Shown: in pieces, positions 45,220 through 52,474 of the stretch
Position numbering within the stretch: position 1 is the stretch's first letter
Layout: every line of letters starts with the position of its first letter
Source of the DNA: HGM04593 sp045646965
Lineage (GTDB): Bacteria; Bacteroidota; Bacteroidia; Bacteroidales; Bacteroidaceae
DNA: 64,000 nt
Assembly (NCBI GenBank): GCA_045646965.1
Contig: JAZRLR010000006.1
Location: 1-64,000 of the forward strand
Reading direction: 5' to 3'
Position numbers and translations under genes: made by a program
The notes under the pieces: model-generated
Seen by the model: only the letters and a program-made list of their open reading frames with translations
Told to the model about the DNA's origin: nothing
The model's database searches: none

Positions 45220-47355
45220 TTATTTTATGATTGTCATCTCGTCGATGAGGCGTGTGCAACCACCGAACTTGTCGATGATAAAGAGCACATACCTGATGTC
45301 CACGTTTATACAACGCTGCATCTTCTTGTCGAAGTTGATGTCGCTGCTCAAAGACTCCCAGTTTCCGTCGAAGGCAAGGCCGATGAGCTCGCCGCGTGCG
45401 TTCATTACGGGGCTTCCGCTGTTACCGCCGGTGATGTCGTTTGTGCTCAAGAAGGCAACGGGCATATCGCCGTTGGGCATTGCATAGCAGCCATAGTCCT
45501 TTGAGAGGTAGAGCTCTTTGAGACGTGCGGGAACGGTGAACTCGCTGCTTGTGTTGTCCTCTTTCTCCATAACACCCTTGAGGGTTGTGTAGTGGTTGTA
45601 TGTGACACCGTCTTTGGGCTGATAAGGCTTCACGCTACCATATGTGAGGCGCATTGTGAAGTTTGCGTCGGGAGCCATAGGCGCGCCGTCGGCCATCTCC
45701 ATAAGTCCTTTGAGGTAGGTCTTGTGCAAGGGGTTGATTACAGAGTCGAATGCTGCCTTCTCTGCTGCGAGCTCGGCATATTTGTCGTAGATGGCTTCGC
45801 GCAACTGTGTGGCGGCATCCTTTGCGAGGCTCTTCTCTGTACCCTTCTTGTAGTATTTGTCAAAGTTCTTTTTATTAGAGATAATAGAGTTGTCATATAC
45901 GTGGTCGATGTACTTCTCCATATCTCCCTTGTACTTCTTGCTCATTTCGTTGAGCAGGGCGGGGCGCTCGCTCTCCTCGGTGAGTGACATATAGAGCGGG
46001 AGCACTTTCTTGGCTACGCGACGGTCTACCTCGTGGTTGTAGTCGCGGTTATGTACCCAGTCGTAAACAGCTTTGGCTGTAGCTCTCACCTTCTCGGTGT
46101 CGTCGCTGTTTATGGGATAGATGTTACGCTGTATGAACTCTACGTTGCTTATAATCTCGGTGATGAGTGTCATAAGATACTCCTTGCGGCTGCGTGCGTT
46201 CACGGCGTTGTTTATATTCTCGACAACGGTCTCATACTCTTTGTTGCCCACCTTTTGTGCAAATTGCTTGAAGGCTGCCTCTTTCTCGAGCTTTGTCTCC
46301 ACAACTTTGTTGTCCACGATAGCTTTGTTCATACCTATAGAGTTCTTCCAATAGTTGCTTATGCGTGCCATCTTACTTGCATACTGTATGTTTACAGCCT
46401 CGTCTTTCTCCATCTCCTCGCGAAGAATTGTGAGCGATGCGTCGCGTATTGCGATGCGGGGCTCGTTCTGTGAGAACATACGGTGTTTCACTTCGTCGCC
46501 TGTGAGGTAGCGCGATGTGCTGCCGGGGAAGCCCATAATCATAGAGAAGTCGTTGTACTCAATGCCTGCAAGAGAAATCTTCAGGTATTTGGGTGTGCTC
46601 AAGGGGATGTTTGTCTCGCTGTAGGGAGCGGGGTTGCCCTGTGCGTCGCCATATACGCGGAATACCGAGAAGTCGCAGGTGTGACGGGGCCACATCCAGT
46701 TGTCGGTCTCGCCGCCGAACTTACCGATGGAGCTGGGAGGTGTGCCCACGAGGCGTACGTCGGTATATTTTTTGTAATATACGAGATAGTATCTGTTACC
46801 CTCGAAGTAGGGGAGCAACTGGGGGGTGAGATACTCTTTACCCGAAATTGTGTCGGCTGCGAACATCTCTGCCGCAATGTTTTTGAGAACATTTCTGTTG
46901 AAAGACTCCTGCTCGGTGAGTGTGCCGGCTGCGATGCGGTTGTTTATATCCTCGGTGACATCCTTTATCTCGGCAACGAATGTGAAGTTGATGTCTTTGC
47001 AGGGTAGCTCCTCGGCGTAGCTCTTGCTCCAGAAACCGTCGCGCAGGTAGTTGTGCTCCACGGCGCTCAACTGCTGTATGTAGCTATATCCGCAGTGGTG
47101 GTTGGTGAGGATAAGGCCGTTGGGCGATACAATCTCTCCTGTACATCCGCCACCGAAGATTCCTATCGCATCCTTCAACGAGGGTGCGCCGGGTGCATAG
47201 ATGTCGTCGGCTGTGAGCTCGAGACCAAGCTCGCGCATAGGTCTTTCAAGGTTCTGGCTGCGCATTAACTGCAAAAGCCACATACCCTCGTCGGCAAGAA
47301 GCTGTGTGGGGAGGGTGGTTGCTGCGATAATCAGCGTCAATAAAAATTTTCTCAT
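45220..47355 (-). CDS. S46 dipeptidyl-peptidase, DPP7 type
   Basis: Exported serine exopeptidase that removes dipeptides from peptide N-termini. 711 residues with a signal peptide (RKFLLTLIIAATTLPTQLLA). Trypsin-like His in TNHHCGY (86-87), nucleophile Ser646 in GNSGSP. Eighteen residues after the serine, in FDGNWE, is Gly664; in the P. gingivalis enzymes the residue at this place is Gly in DPP7 (hydrophobic P1) and Arg in DPP11 (acidic P1), so DPP7-like specificity is predicted. The ATG at 47355 gives a proper signal peptide; the open frame upstream to 47661 crosses the promoter and the divergent gene. Likely periplasmic, for amino-acid nutrition from protein. Confidence 0.94.
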   Translation of the reverse strand: MRKFLLTLIIAATTLPTQLLADEGMWLLQLMRSQNLERPMRELGLELTADDIYAPGAPSLKDAIGIFGGGCTGEIVSPNGLILTNHHCGYSYIQQLSAVEHNYLRDGFWSKSYAEELPCKDINFTFVAEIKDVTEDINNRIAAGTLTEQESFNRNVLKNIAAEMFAADTISGKEYLTPQLLPYFEGNRYYLVYYKKYTDVRLVGTPPSSIGKFGGETDNWMWPRHTCDFSVFRVYGDAQGNPAPYSETNIPLSTPKYLKISLAGIEYNDFSMIMGFPGSTSRYLTGDEVKHRMFSQNEPRIAIRDASLTILREEMEKDEAVNIQYASKMARISNYWKNSIGMNKAIVDNKVVETKLEKEAAFKQFAQKVGNKEYETVVENINNAVNARSRKEYLMTLITEIISNVEFIQRNIYPINSDDTEKVRATAKAVYDWVHNRDYNHEVDRRVAKKVLPLYMSLTEESERPALLNEMSKKYKGDMEKYIDHVYDNSIISNKKNFDKYYKKGTEKSLAKDAATQLREAIYDKYAELAAEKAAFDSVINPLHKTYLKGLMEMADGAPMAPDANFTMRLTYGSVKPYQPKDGVTYNHYTTLKGVMEKEDNTSSEFTVPARLKELYLSKDYGCYAMPNGDMPVAFLSTNDITGGNSGSPVMNARGELIGLAFDGNWESLSSDINFDKKMQRCINVDIRYVLFIIDKFGGCTRLIDEMTIIK

Positions 47356-47392
47356 TGTTTTACTTATTTTTAGGTTTTGAAATTTCTCGCTG

Positions 47393-47400
47393 CGAAGATA
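47393..47400 (-). promoter_or_regulatory. -7 element for the S46 peptidase gene
   Basis: On the minus strand TATCTTCG, a one-base variant of TAnnTTTG, 38 bases before the ATG. No clear -33 element. Confidence 0.4.
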
Positions 47401-47512
47401 CGTTAAAAAAAGCACTTTCCTTGTGCCGTGGACGGGTAAACTTGCGGCGGCACATCTTTTTTTGTTACAAAATGTTATCTCTCGGCAATATTTTATAAAT
47501 ATGCCCTCTCTG

Positions 47513-47545
47513 TTTGTGCGCGACAGATAATTATTGCTATCTTCG
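47513..47545 (+). promoter_or_regulatory. Promoter of the DUF4369 lipoprotein gene
   Basis: TTTG (47513-47516), 21-base spacer, -7 TATCTTCG (47538-47545). It is divergent from the S46 promoter within a 220-bp gap that holds nothing else I can name. Confidence 0.55.
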
Positions 47546-47575
47546 TGCTCCCAACCCATATAAGTGAAAAATACT

Positions 47576-48292
47576 ATGAAAAATTTTCTGGCGGCACTCT
47601 CTTTGCTGCTTCTTCTGCCTGCGTGCGGAAATAAATTCAGTGTGAAAGGAACACTTGCCACCGATATTCTCGACGGCGAATATGCCTATGTGAAAGGCAC
47701 GGTGGGCAGCGATGTGTTTACCATAGATTCGTGCAAGGTGCTACACGGAGCCTTTGAGTTTGCGGGCGCAGCCGATTCTGTGCAGATTGTATCACTCTAC
47801 ATAGGCTCTACGCCCATTATGCCTTTTGTGCTCGAGAATGGCGCCATAGCCATAGACATCGCTCCAAACAGTATCTCTGTGGGCGGTACTCCGCTCAACG
47901 ATGAGCTTGGTCGTCTTATGTGTGAAAAGGCCTCGCACGAGGCGCGTCTCGTGGAGATAGGTTCTCTGGAGGCGTCGATGATTCTCGACGGACACACTTC
48001 AGAGGCTGCAGCCGACTTTGTGCGCGACTCCATTGCGGCGGTTGGCGTCTCTATGGAAAATATGATAAACAGCTACATAAGACGCAACTACGACAATGTG
48101 CTTGCGCCCTGTTTCTTTGCACTGCTCTATAGCGAGGTGTCTGTTCCCATCCTCTCTCCCGAGCTCGAGAAACTCTACGACGAGGCTCCCGAGTCTTTCC
48201 GCAACGATGCTTTTGTGAGTGAGTATTACAACGTGGCGCGCGAGAATATGAACCGTATGCAACGGGCTGCCGAAGAGGAAAAAAATAACTGA
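47576..48292 (+). CDS. DUF4369-domain lipoprotein
   Basis: 238 residues; lipoprotein signal LLLLLPACGNK. The N-terminal half (FSVKGTLATDILDGEYAYVK, ...VFTIDSCKVLHGAFEFAG) has the DUF4369 pattern, a small beta-sandwich that in Bacteroidota often precedes a thioredoxin domain. Here no thioredoxin follows; the C-terminal half is helical and ends in a charged tail. I prefer the ATG at 47576 to a GTG at 47564. The function of the domain is unknown. It is monocistronic and ends at a converging terminator. Confidence 0.78.
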   Translation: MKNFLAALSLLLLLPACGNKFSVKGTLATDILDGEYAYVKGTVGSDVFTIDSCKVLHGAFEFAGAADSVQIVSLYIGSTPIMPFVLENGAIAIDIAPNSISVGGTPLNDELGRLMCEKASHEARLVEIGSLEASMILDGHTSEAAADFVRDSIAAVGVSMENMINSYIRRNYDNVLAPCFFALLYSEVSVPILSPELEKLYDEAPESFRNDAFVSEYYNVARENMNRMQRAAEEEKNN

Positions 48293-48323
48293 AAAAGATG
48301 GCCACGGCCATCTTTTTTCAGTT
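48287..48323. terminator. Bidirectional terminator between the DUF4369 and plsC genes
   Basis: Nested stem AACTGAAAAA-GATGGC / GCCATC-TTTTTTCAGTT with a CACG loop; A run and T run on the two sides allow termination of both converging genes. It overlaps the last codons of the lipoprotein gene. Confidence 0.9.
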
Positions 48324-48358
48324 ATTGTGCCTTGTAAGAGGCGGCTATCGTCGGCAGG

Positions 48359-49087
48359 TTACTCGCCGAGTGTCTTTGCGATGGCCTCTCTCGATTTCTC
48401 CATCAGATAGTCTACGTTCTCACTGCCACGGCCCTCGCATTTGATGGGAGCGTGGAAGGTGAGTGTCACGGGCGACCAGTGAAGGAAATGTGCGCCCACG
48501 GGCATAATATCGTATGAGCCCTGTATAGCCACGGGGATAACAGGTACTTGTGTCATATTTGCAACTGCAAAAGCACCCTTCTTGAAAGCGCCCAGCTTGC
48601 CGTCGCGGCAACGTGTGCCCTCGGGGAAGATAGCCATACACTTACCGCTGCGTATGATATTTATCGCCTTGCGGAAAATATCTTTCTGGGGCGATGTGCG
48701 GTTTACATATATGTGGTCGGTCATCTCACACGCCTTGCCCAGCAAAGGTATCTTGCGCAGAGAGTCTTTTATCATCCATTTGAAGTTTCTCATTACATAA
48801 CCATACATTACAAAAATGTCGAATGTACCCTGGTGGTTTGCCACAAATACATAGCTCTTGTCTTTCTCTACATATTTCTCACGGTCTACCACCTTCACGG
48901 GAATGAGGAACACCCAGCAGGTGAGTCGGCACCAGATTACGGCAGGCCAGTAGTCGCCGTTTTTTATTTTAAGGATACCGCCGAAAAAGCTGATAGCCAA
49001 GCTCGCAAGAGCCGCCAGAAGAATGCCTGCCCACCAAGCAAAACATATCTGATAAAGCGCGTAAAGGGGGTGGAGTAATTTTCTCAT
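48359..49087 (-). CDS. plsC: 1-acyl-sn-glycerol-3-phosphate acyltransferase
   Basis: Adds the second acyl chain to lysophosphatidic acid, making phosphatidic acid at the inner membrane. 242 residues with N-terminal hydrophobic helices (AGILLAALASLAISFFGG). It has the acyltransferase HX4D motif His85-Asp90 in NHQGTFD, the FPEGTR motif (154-159) and VPVIPVAI. The ATG at 49087 (MRKLLHPLYAL) lies about 30 bases downstream of a good -7 element; the longer frame would begin upstream of that promoter. It differs clearly from the GlsA-type acyltransferase near 9 kb, whose motifs are degenerate. Confidence 0.94.
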   Translation of the reverse strand: MRKLLHPLYALYQICFAWWAGILLAALASLAISFFGGILKIKNGDYWPAVIWCRLTCWVFLIPVKVVDREKYVEKDKSYVFVANHQGTFDIFVMYGYVMRNFKWMIKDSLRKIPLLGKACEMTDHIYVNRTSPQKDIFRKAINIIRSGKCMAIFPEGTRCRDGKLGAFKKGAFAVANMTQVPVIPVAIQGSYDIMPVGAHFLHWSPVTLTFHAPIKCEGRGSENVDYLMEKSREAIAKTLGE

Positions 49088-49116
49088 AATCTGTCTTGTT
49101 TTAGTTATTTGTCGCA

Positions 49117-49124
49117 CAAATATA
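49117..49124 (-). promoter_or_regulatory. -7 element for plsC
   Basis: On the minus strand a perfect TATATTTG, 30 bases before the plsC ATG. At the expected -33 distance the sequence is TGTG, a weak match. Confidence 0.5.
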
Positions 49125-49166
49125 GTTCTCTTTTTCGATTTTTTCACAGCCCGTCGGGCAAAAGAG

Positions 49167-49982
49167 TCAAATTTGGATGTTTTTGTACAAAAAACGGTGC
49201 AAATCTTCGGGCGGCAGGCCGCGTCGTTGTGCATAGTCGTGCAGCTGCTCTTCGCTTATCTTGCCCACGGCAAAATAACGTGCCGCAGGGTGTGCAAGCA
49301 TAAGGCCGCATACCGATGCGTGCGGTATCATAGCGCCGTTGGGGGTGAGTGAGATGCCTGCCTCGCACAGCCCGAGCAGCTTGTCTATAATAAATATTAC
49401 CGACTGGTCGGGCAGTGAGGGGTAGCCCACGGCAGGGCGTATGCCGCAGTATCTCTCGGCGTTTAGCTCGTGGGGGGTGAGCTCCTCGTCGGGGGCGTAT
49501 CCCCACAGTGCGGCGTTGCGTCGCACGTCGCGGTGCAGCAGCGTGGCGGCAGCCTCGGCAAGGCGCGAGGCTATGGTCTGCGTGAGCAGTGAGCGGTAGG
49601 TGTCGTCGCTCTCCTTTGCGCTAAACAGCGGGCTCACCGCTGTGGCAAAGAGTCCTATCTTATCGCCGCGGGGCGATATGAAATCGTTCAGGCACAGGTT
49701 GGGCTCTCCTGCGCGGGCGTGCTGCTGTCGCAGCAAGGGAAATGTTTCCCCTTCAATTAAAATATCATCGCCACACGAGCGGGCGTCGCACAGGGCAAAG
49801 AGCGCGGTGGCTGCAACGGCATCGCTGTGCTCGCGCAACAACTCCTCGGCGTCGTGCTGCACCTCACGGGCTTTCTCGCTCTCGCTCTCTCGTGGTGCTA
49901 TGCCCCAGGCGTGGAAGAAATAGCTCCAGTCGATGAAGGGGAGCAATTGCCACACCGTGTAGCTGAATTTGTGCCTTTTCAT
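49167..49982 (-). CDS. Free-standing methionine synthase (MetH) reactivation domain
   Basis: A 271-residue protein that matches only the C-terminal AdoMet-binding reactivation domain of cobalamin-dependent MetH. Landmarks in order are WQLLPFIDWSYFFHAWGI, GDKIGLFATAV, a helical SRLAEAAATLLHRDVRR, WGYAPDEELTPHELNAERY, CGIRPAVGYPSLPDQ and ARYFAVGKISEEQ. The domain binds AdoMet for reductive methylation of inactive cob(II)alamin. No homocysteine, folate or B12-binding domain is attached, so it must act on a MetH encoded elsewhere. Its ATG overlaps the pyrC stop (ATGA), so translation is coupled to pyrC. Split MetH proteins are known in some bacteria. Confidence 0.88.
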   Translation of the reverse strand: MKRHKFSYTVWQLLPFIDWSYFFHAWGIAPRESESEKAREVQHDAEELLREHSDAVAATALFALCDARSCGDDILIEGETFPLLRQQHARAGEPNLCLNDFISPRGDKIGLFATAVSPLFSAKESDDTYRSLLTQTIASRLAEAAATLLHRDVRRNAALWGYAPDEELTPHELNAERYCGIRPAVGYPSLPDQSVIFIIDKLLGLCEAGISLTPNGAMIPHASVCGLMLAHPAARYFAVGKISEEQLHDYAQRRGLPPEDLHRFLYKNIQI

Positions 49983-51316
49983 CGGTTGAAAGTGAGCTTC
50001 TTGCCCTTTGCACCCTCGACTATCTTGCCGTTCTTGTAGGCGCACTCGCCGTTTACCCAGGTTTGTGCCACCTCCCAGTCAAAGGTGGTACCCTCAAATG
50101 GGCTCCACGCGCATTTGCTTATCACATCCTCTTTTGTGATTGTGTGGGGGCTGCCGGGACGCAGTAGCACAAGGTCGGCGAAATATCCTTTTCTTATGTA
50201 TCCTCTTTTGTTCACGGCAAATAGCTCCGCAGGGGCGTGGCACATTCTCTGCACCATTGTCTCAATGGAAATTACACCCTCGTTTACAAGCTGCAGCATA
50301 GCGGGCATAGTGAACTGTATGCTCGGCATACCCGAGGCGGCTGTCAGTGCGCCGCCCTCCTTGTCCTGTAGCAGGTGGGGTGCGTGGTCGGTGCCCACGA
50401 GGTCTATTCGGCCGTCGGCGAGGGCTGTGCGCAGTGCCTCGCGGTCGTCGCTTCCTTTTATGGCGGGGTTACATTTTATGCGTGTGCCCAGGCGTGCGTA
50501 GTCGTCGTTGCAAAAGGTGAGGTGGGCGGGTGTCACCTCGGCGGTGATATTCTTCTCGCTTATGCTCTTGTCGCTCAACAGCGCAAGCTCCTCCTTTGTG
50601 CTTATGTGCATTATGTGCAGCTTTGTGCCGAATCGGCGTGCAAGCTCCACGGCGCACTCGGTGCTCTTGTAGCAGGCTTCACTGCTTCTTATCACAGGGT
50701 GATACTCCACGGGTGGGTTCTCCCCTGCCTCGGCAATTGCCTTTTGTGTGTTTGCGGCGATGATTGAGCTCTCTTCGCAGTGTACGGCCACGGGCATCTT
50801 TGCTGTGGCGAAAATCTTTTCGAGCATCTCTTTCTTATCGACAAGCATATTGCCTGTGCTCGAACCCATAAAGAGTTTTATGCCACACACCTGCGTGGGG
50901 TTTAGCTGTGCAAACTGTTCGCAGTTGTCGTTGGTCGCTCCAAAGTAGAATGAGTAGTTGGCGATGCTGTCGCGTGCCGCAATTCTGAACTTCTCGGTCA
51001 GCGCCTTGAGTGTGGTTGTCTGTGGGTTTGTGTTTGGCATTTCCATATATGATGTGACGCCGCCTGCCACCGCGGCACGGCTCTCGCTTGCTATGGTGGC
51101 CTTGTGTGTGAGCCCCGGCTCACGGAAGTGAACGTGTGCGTCTATGGCTCCGGGTACGAGGTACATTCCGCCGGCTTCCACAATCTGCTCTATCTCGCCG
51201 CGCGGCAGTTCGTCTCCGCGCAGAATCTCTGTTATGCGTCCGTTGTTTATGACTACCGAGCCGCGAAAGCTCTTGCCCTCGTTCACAATTATGGGGTTGC
51301 TTATAAGTGTTCTCAT
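49979..51316 (-). CDS. pyrC: Dihydroorotase
   Basis: Cyclises carbamoyl aspartate to dihydroorotate in pyrimidine synthesis. Metal-binding His61 and His63 in DAHVHFREPG, the carboxylated-lysine region CGIKLFMGSSTG, and the catalytic DHAPHLL loop show a type-I-like amidohydrolase with an intact site. 445 residues is normal for this class. It overlaps the MetH reactivation gene by 4 bp, an unexpected partner for a pyrimidine gene. An allantoinase or dihydropyrimidinase is less likely given the overall similarity to bacterial PyrC. Confidence 0.93.
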   Translation of the reverse strand: MRTLISNPIIVNEGKSFRGSVVINNGRITEILRGDELPRGEIEQIVEAGGMYLVPGAIDAHVHFREPGLTHKATIASESRAAVAGGVTSYMEMPNTNPQTTTLKALTEKFRIAARDSIANYSFYFGATNDNCEQFAQLNPTQVCGIKLFMGSSTGNMLVDKKEMLEKIFATAKMPVAVHCEESSIIAANTQKAIAEAGENPPVEYHPVIRSSEACYKSTECAVELARRFGTKLHIMHISTKEELALLSDKSISEKNITAEVTPAHLTFCNDDYARLGTRIKCNPAIKGSDDREALRTALADGRIDLVGTDHAPHLLQDKEGGALTAASGMPSIQFTMPAMLQLVNEGVISIETMVQRMCHAPAELFAVNKRGYIRKGYFADLVLLRPGSPHTITKEDVISKCAWSPFEGTTFDWEVAQTWVNGECAYKNGKIVEGAKGKKLTFNR

Positions 51317-51339
51317 ATATTTTGTTTTTTCTCTTGTGG

Positions 51340-51347
51340 CGAAGATA
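51340..51347 (-). promoter_or_regulatory. Candidate -7 element for pyrC
   Basis: On the minus strand TATCTTCG, 24 bases before the pyrC ATG, the same variant seen before the S46, DUF4369 and ddh genes. Confidence 0.4.
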
Positions 51348-51399
51348 ATGAAAATTTGTTTTCTTTGCGGTTGTTTCTCTGCCTTTTGTGGAATAAAAA

Positions 51400-51429
51400 A
51401 AGGAGATTGCTTGGTTAAGCAATCTCCTT
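51400..51429 (-). terminator. Terminator embedded in the 3' end of the HIT gene
   Basis: 13-bp perfect stem AAGGAGATTGCTT / AAGCAATCTCCTT (51400-51412 with 51417-51429), 4-base loop, then TTTTTT on the minus strand. The HIT stop codon (51415-51417) lies in the loop, so the final codons form half the stem. Confidence 0.9.
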
Positions 51430-51810
51430 TCTAATGTTCTCGGCAATTTCGTTGAACTCTTCGGGCGACAATTGCAGCTTGGGGTTTGTAAAGAGCATAT
51501 CGCGCTCGCTCTGCATAGGCACCAGGTGTATGTGTGCGTGTGCCACTTCGAGCCCTAACACAGCCTGCCCCACCTTGCGGCAGGGGTATGCGCGCATAAT
51601 GGCTTCTGCCACTTTCTTTGCGAAAATCTGCATAGCACCTATCTCTTCGTCGGTGAGATCGAAGAAATAATCTACTTCGCGCTTGGGTATTACAAGCGTG
51701 TGTCCCTTTGCAAGCGGGTTTATATCGAGAAAGGCATAGAACTGCTCGTTCTCGGCTATCTTGTAGCTGGGAATCTCGCCTGCGACTATTTTGCTGAATA
51801 TCGTTGCCAT
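51415..51810 (-). CDS. HIT-family nucleotide hydrolase/transferase
   Basis: 131 residues with the histidine triad AHAHIHLVP and the N-terminal KIVAGEIPSYKI...FLDINPLAKGHTLVIP typical of Hint-type purine nucleoside phosphoramidases. The exact substrate is unknown. It starts 12 bp after greA on the same strand and ends inside its own terminator hairpin. Confidence 0.93.
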   Translation of the reverse strand: MATIFSKIVAGEIPSYKIAENEQFYAFLDINPLAKGHTLVIPKREVDYFFDLTDEEIGAMQIFAKKVAEAIMRAYPCRKVGQAVLGLEVAHAHIHLVPMQSERDMLFTNPKLQLSPEEFNEIAENIRKEIA

Positions 51811-51822
51811 AGTTCCTGTTTT

Positions 51823-52284
51823 TTAAAGCTCAATGCTTGTAATCTCGAGTGACAACTTGCCCTGGGGAACGGTAATCTCGGCAACGTCGCCCACCTTCTT
51901 GCCCAGGAGGCCCTTGGCGATGGGGGTGTTGATTGAGATTTTTGCTTCACGCAGGTTGGCCTCGCTCTCGGGAACGATTGTATATTGCATTGTGGCGCCT
52001 GTCTTTGTGTTCTTCAAGCCCACTTTTGTAAGTACCTGAACGCTGTCGGTGCTCAATTTAGACGAGTCGATAATCTTTGCGTCGGCAATTATCATCTTGA
52101 GCTCGTTAATCTTCATCTCCAACAGTCCCTGCGCCTCTTTTGCCGCATCATACTCTGCATTCTCCGAAAGGTCGCCTTTGTCGCGTGCTTCTGCAATCTG
52201 ACGAACTATTTCGGGGCGTTTCGCCTCCAACTCTTTTAAATCGGCTAACAGTTTTTTGTAGCCCTCTTCGGACATATAACCCAT
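51823..52284 (-). CDS. greA: Transcription elongation factor GreA
   Basis: Rescues backtracked RNA polymerase by stimulating transcript cleavage. 153 residues with the N-terminal coiled coil carrying the acidic tip (ARDKGDLSENAEYDAAKEAQ) and the C-terminal FKBP-like domain with the signature TPIAKGLLGKKVGD. A second ATG three codons in (MSEEGYKK) is also possible. It is the first gene of a two-gene unit with the HIT protein and has a leader of about 80 bases containing a hairpin. Confidence 0.96.
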   Translation of the reverse strand: MGYMSEEGYKKLLADLKELEAKRPEIVRQIAEARDKGDLSENAEYDAAKEAQGLLEMKINELKMIIADAKIIDSSKLSTDSVQVLTKVGLKNTKTGATMQYTIVPESEANLREAKISINTPIAKGLLGKKVGDVAEITVPQGKLSLEITSIEL

Positions 52285-52332
52285 TTCTTTATATAATTTA
52301 ATTGATTTAAAATAATACTAAAACAAAGGATT

Positions 52333-52352
52333 CCAACACGAGTGCTGGAACC
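52333..52352 (-). promoter_or_regulatory. Hairpin in the greA leader
   Basis: Stem TTCCAGCAC / GTGTTGGAA on the minus strand with a very short loop, followed by TCCTTTGTTTT. It lies about 15-35 bases into the predicted greA transcript. It may be an attenuator, or the end of read-through from the upstream lipoprotein gene. Confidence 0.45.
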
Positions 52353-52373
52353 CATCTTTTCTCCTTATGCTTG

Positions 52374-52404
52374 CAAAGATAGCTCTTAAAAATTGAAAAG
52401 CAAA
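52374..52404 (-). promoter_or_regulatory. Promoter of greA-HIT
   Basis: On the minus strand TTTG (52404-52401), 19-base spacer, TATCTTTG (52381-52374): a perfect match to the Bacteroides-type promoter. Confidence 0.75.
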
Positions 52405-52474
52405 TTAAAAGCAAAAAATTTTACTTTTATTTTACAATTGCTAACATCTTTTTTTTATGCTGTTTAGCTCTTTG

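Noticed and set aside
47421..47455. GTGCCG / CGGCAC partial inverted repeat between the S46 and DUF4369 genes
   Set aside because: Only a 6-bp stem with a long loop and no T run; not distinguishable from chance.
47356..47661. 102-codon in-frame N-terminal extension of the S46 peptidase
   Set aside because: It covers the -7 element and the divergent gene start and would bury the signal peptide; the ATG at 47355 begins a normal signal sequence.
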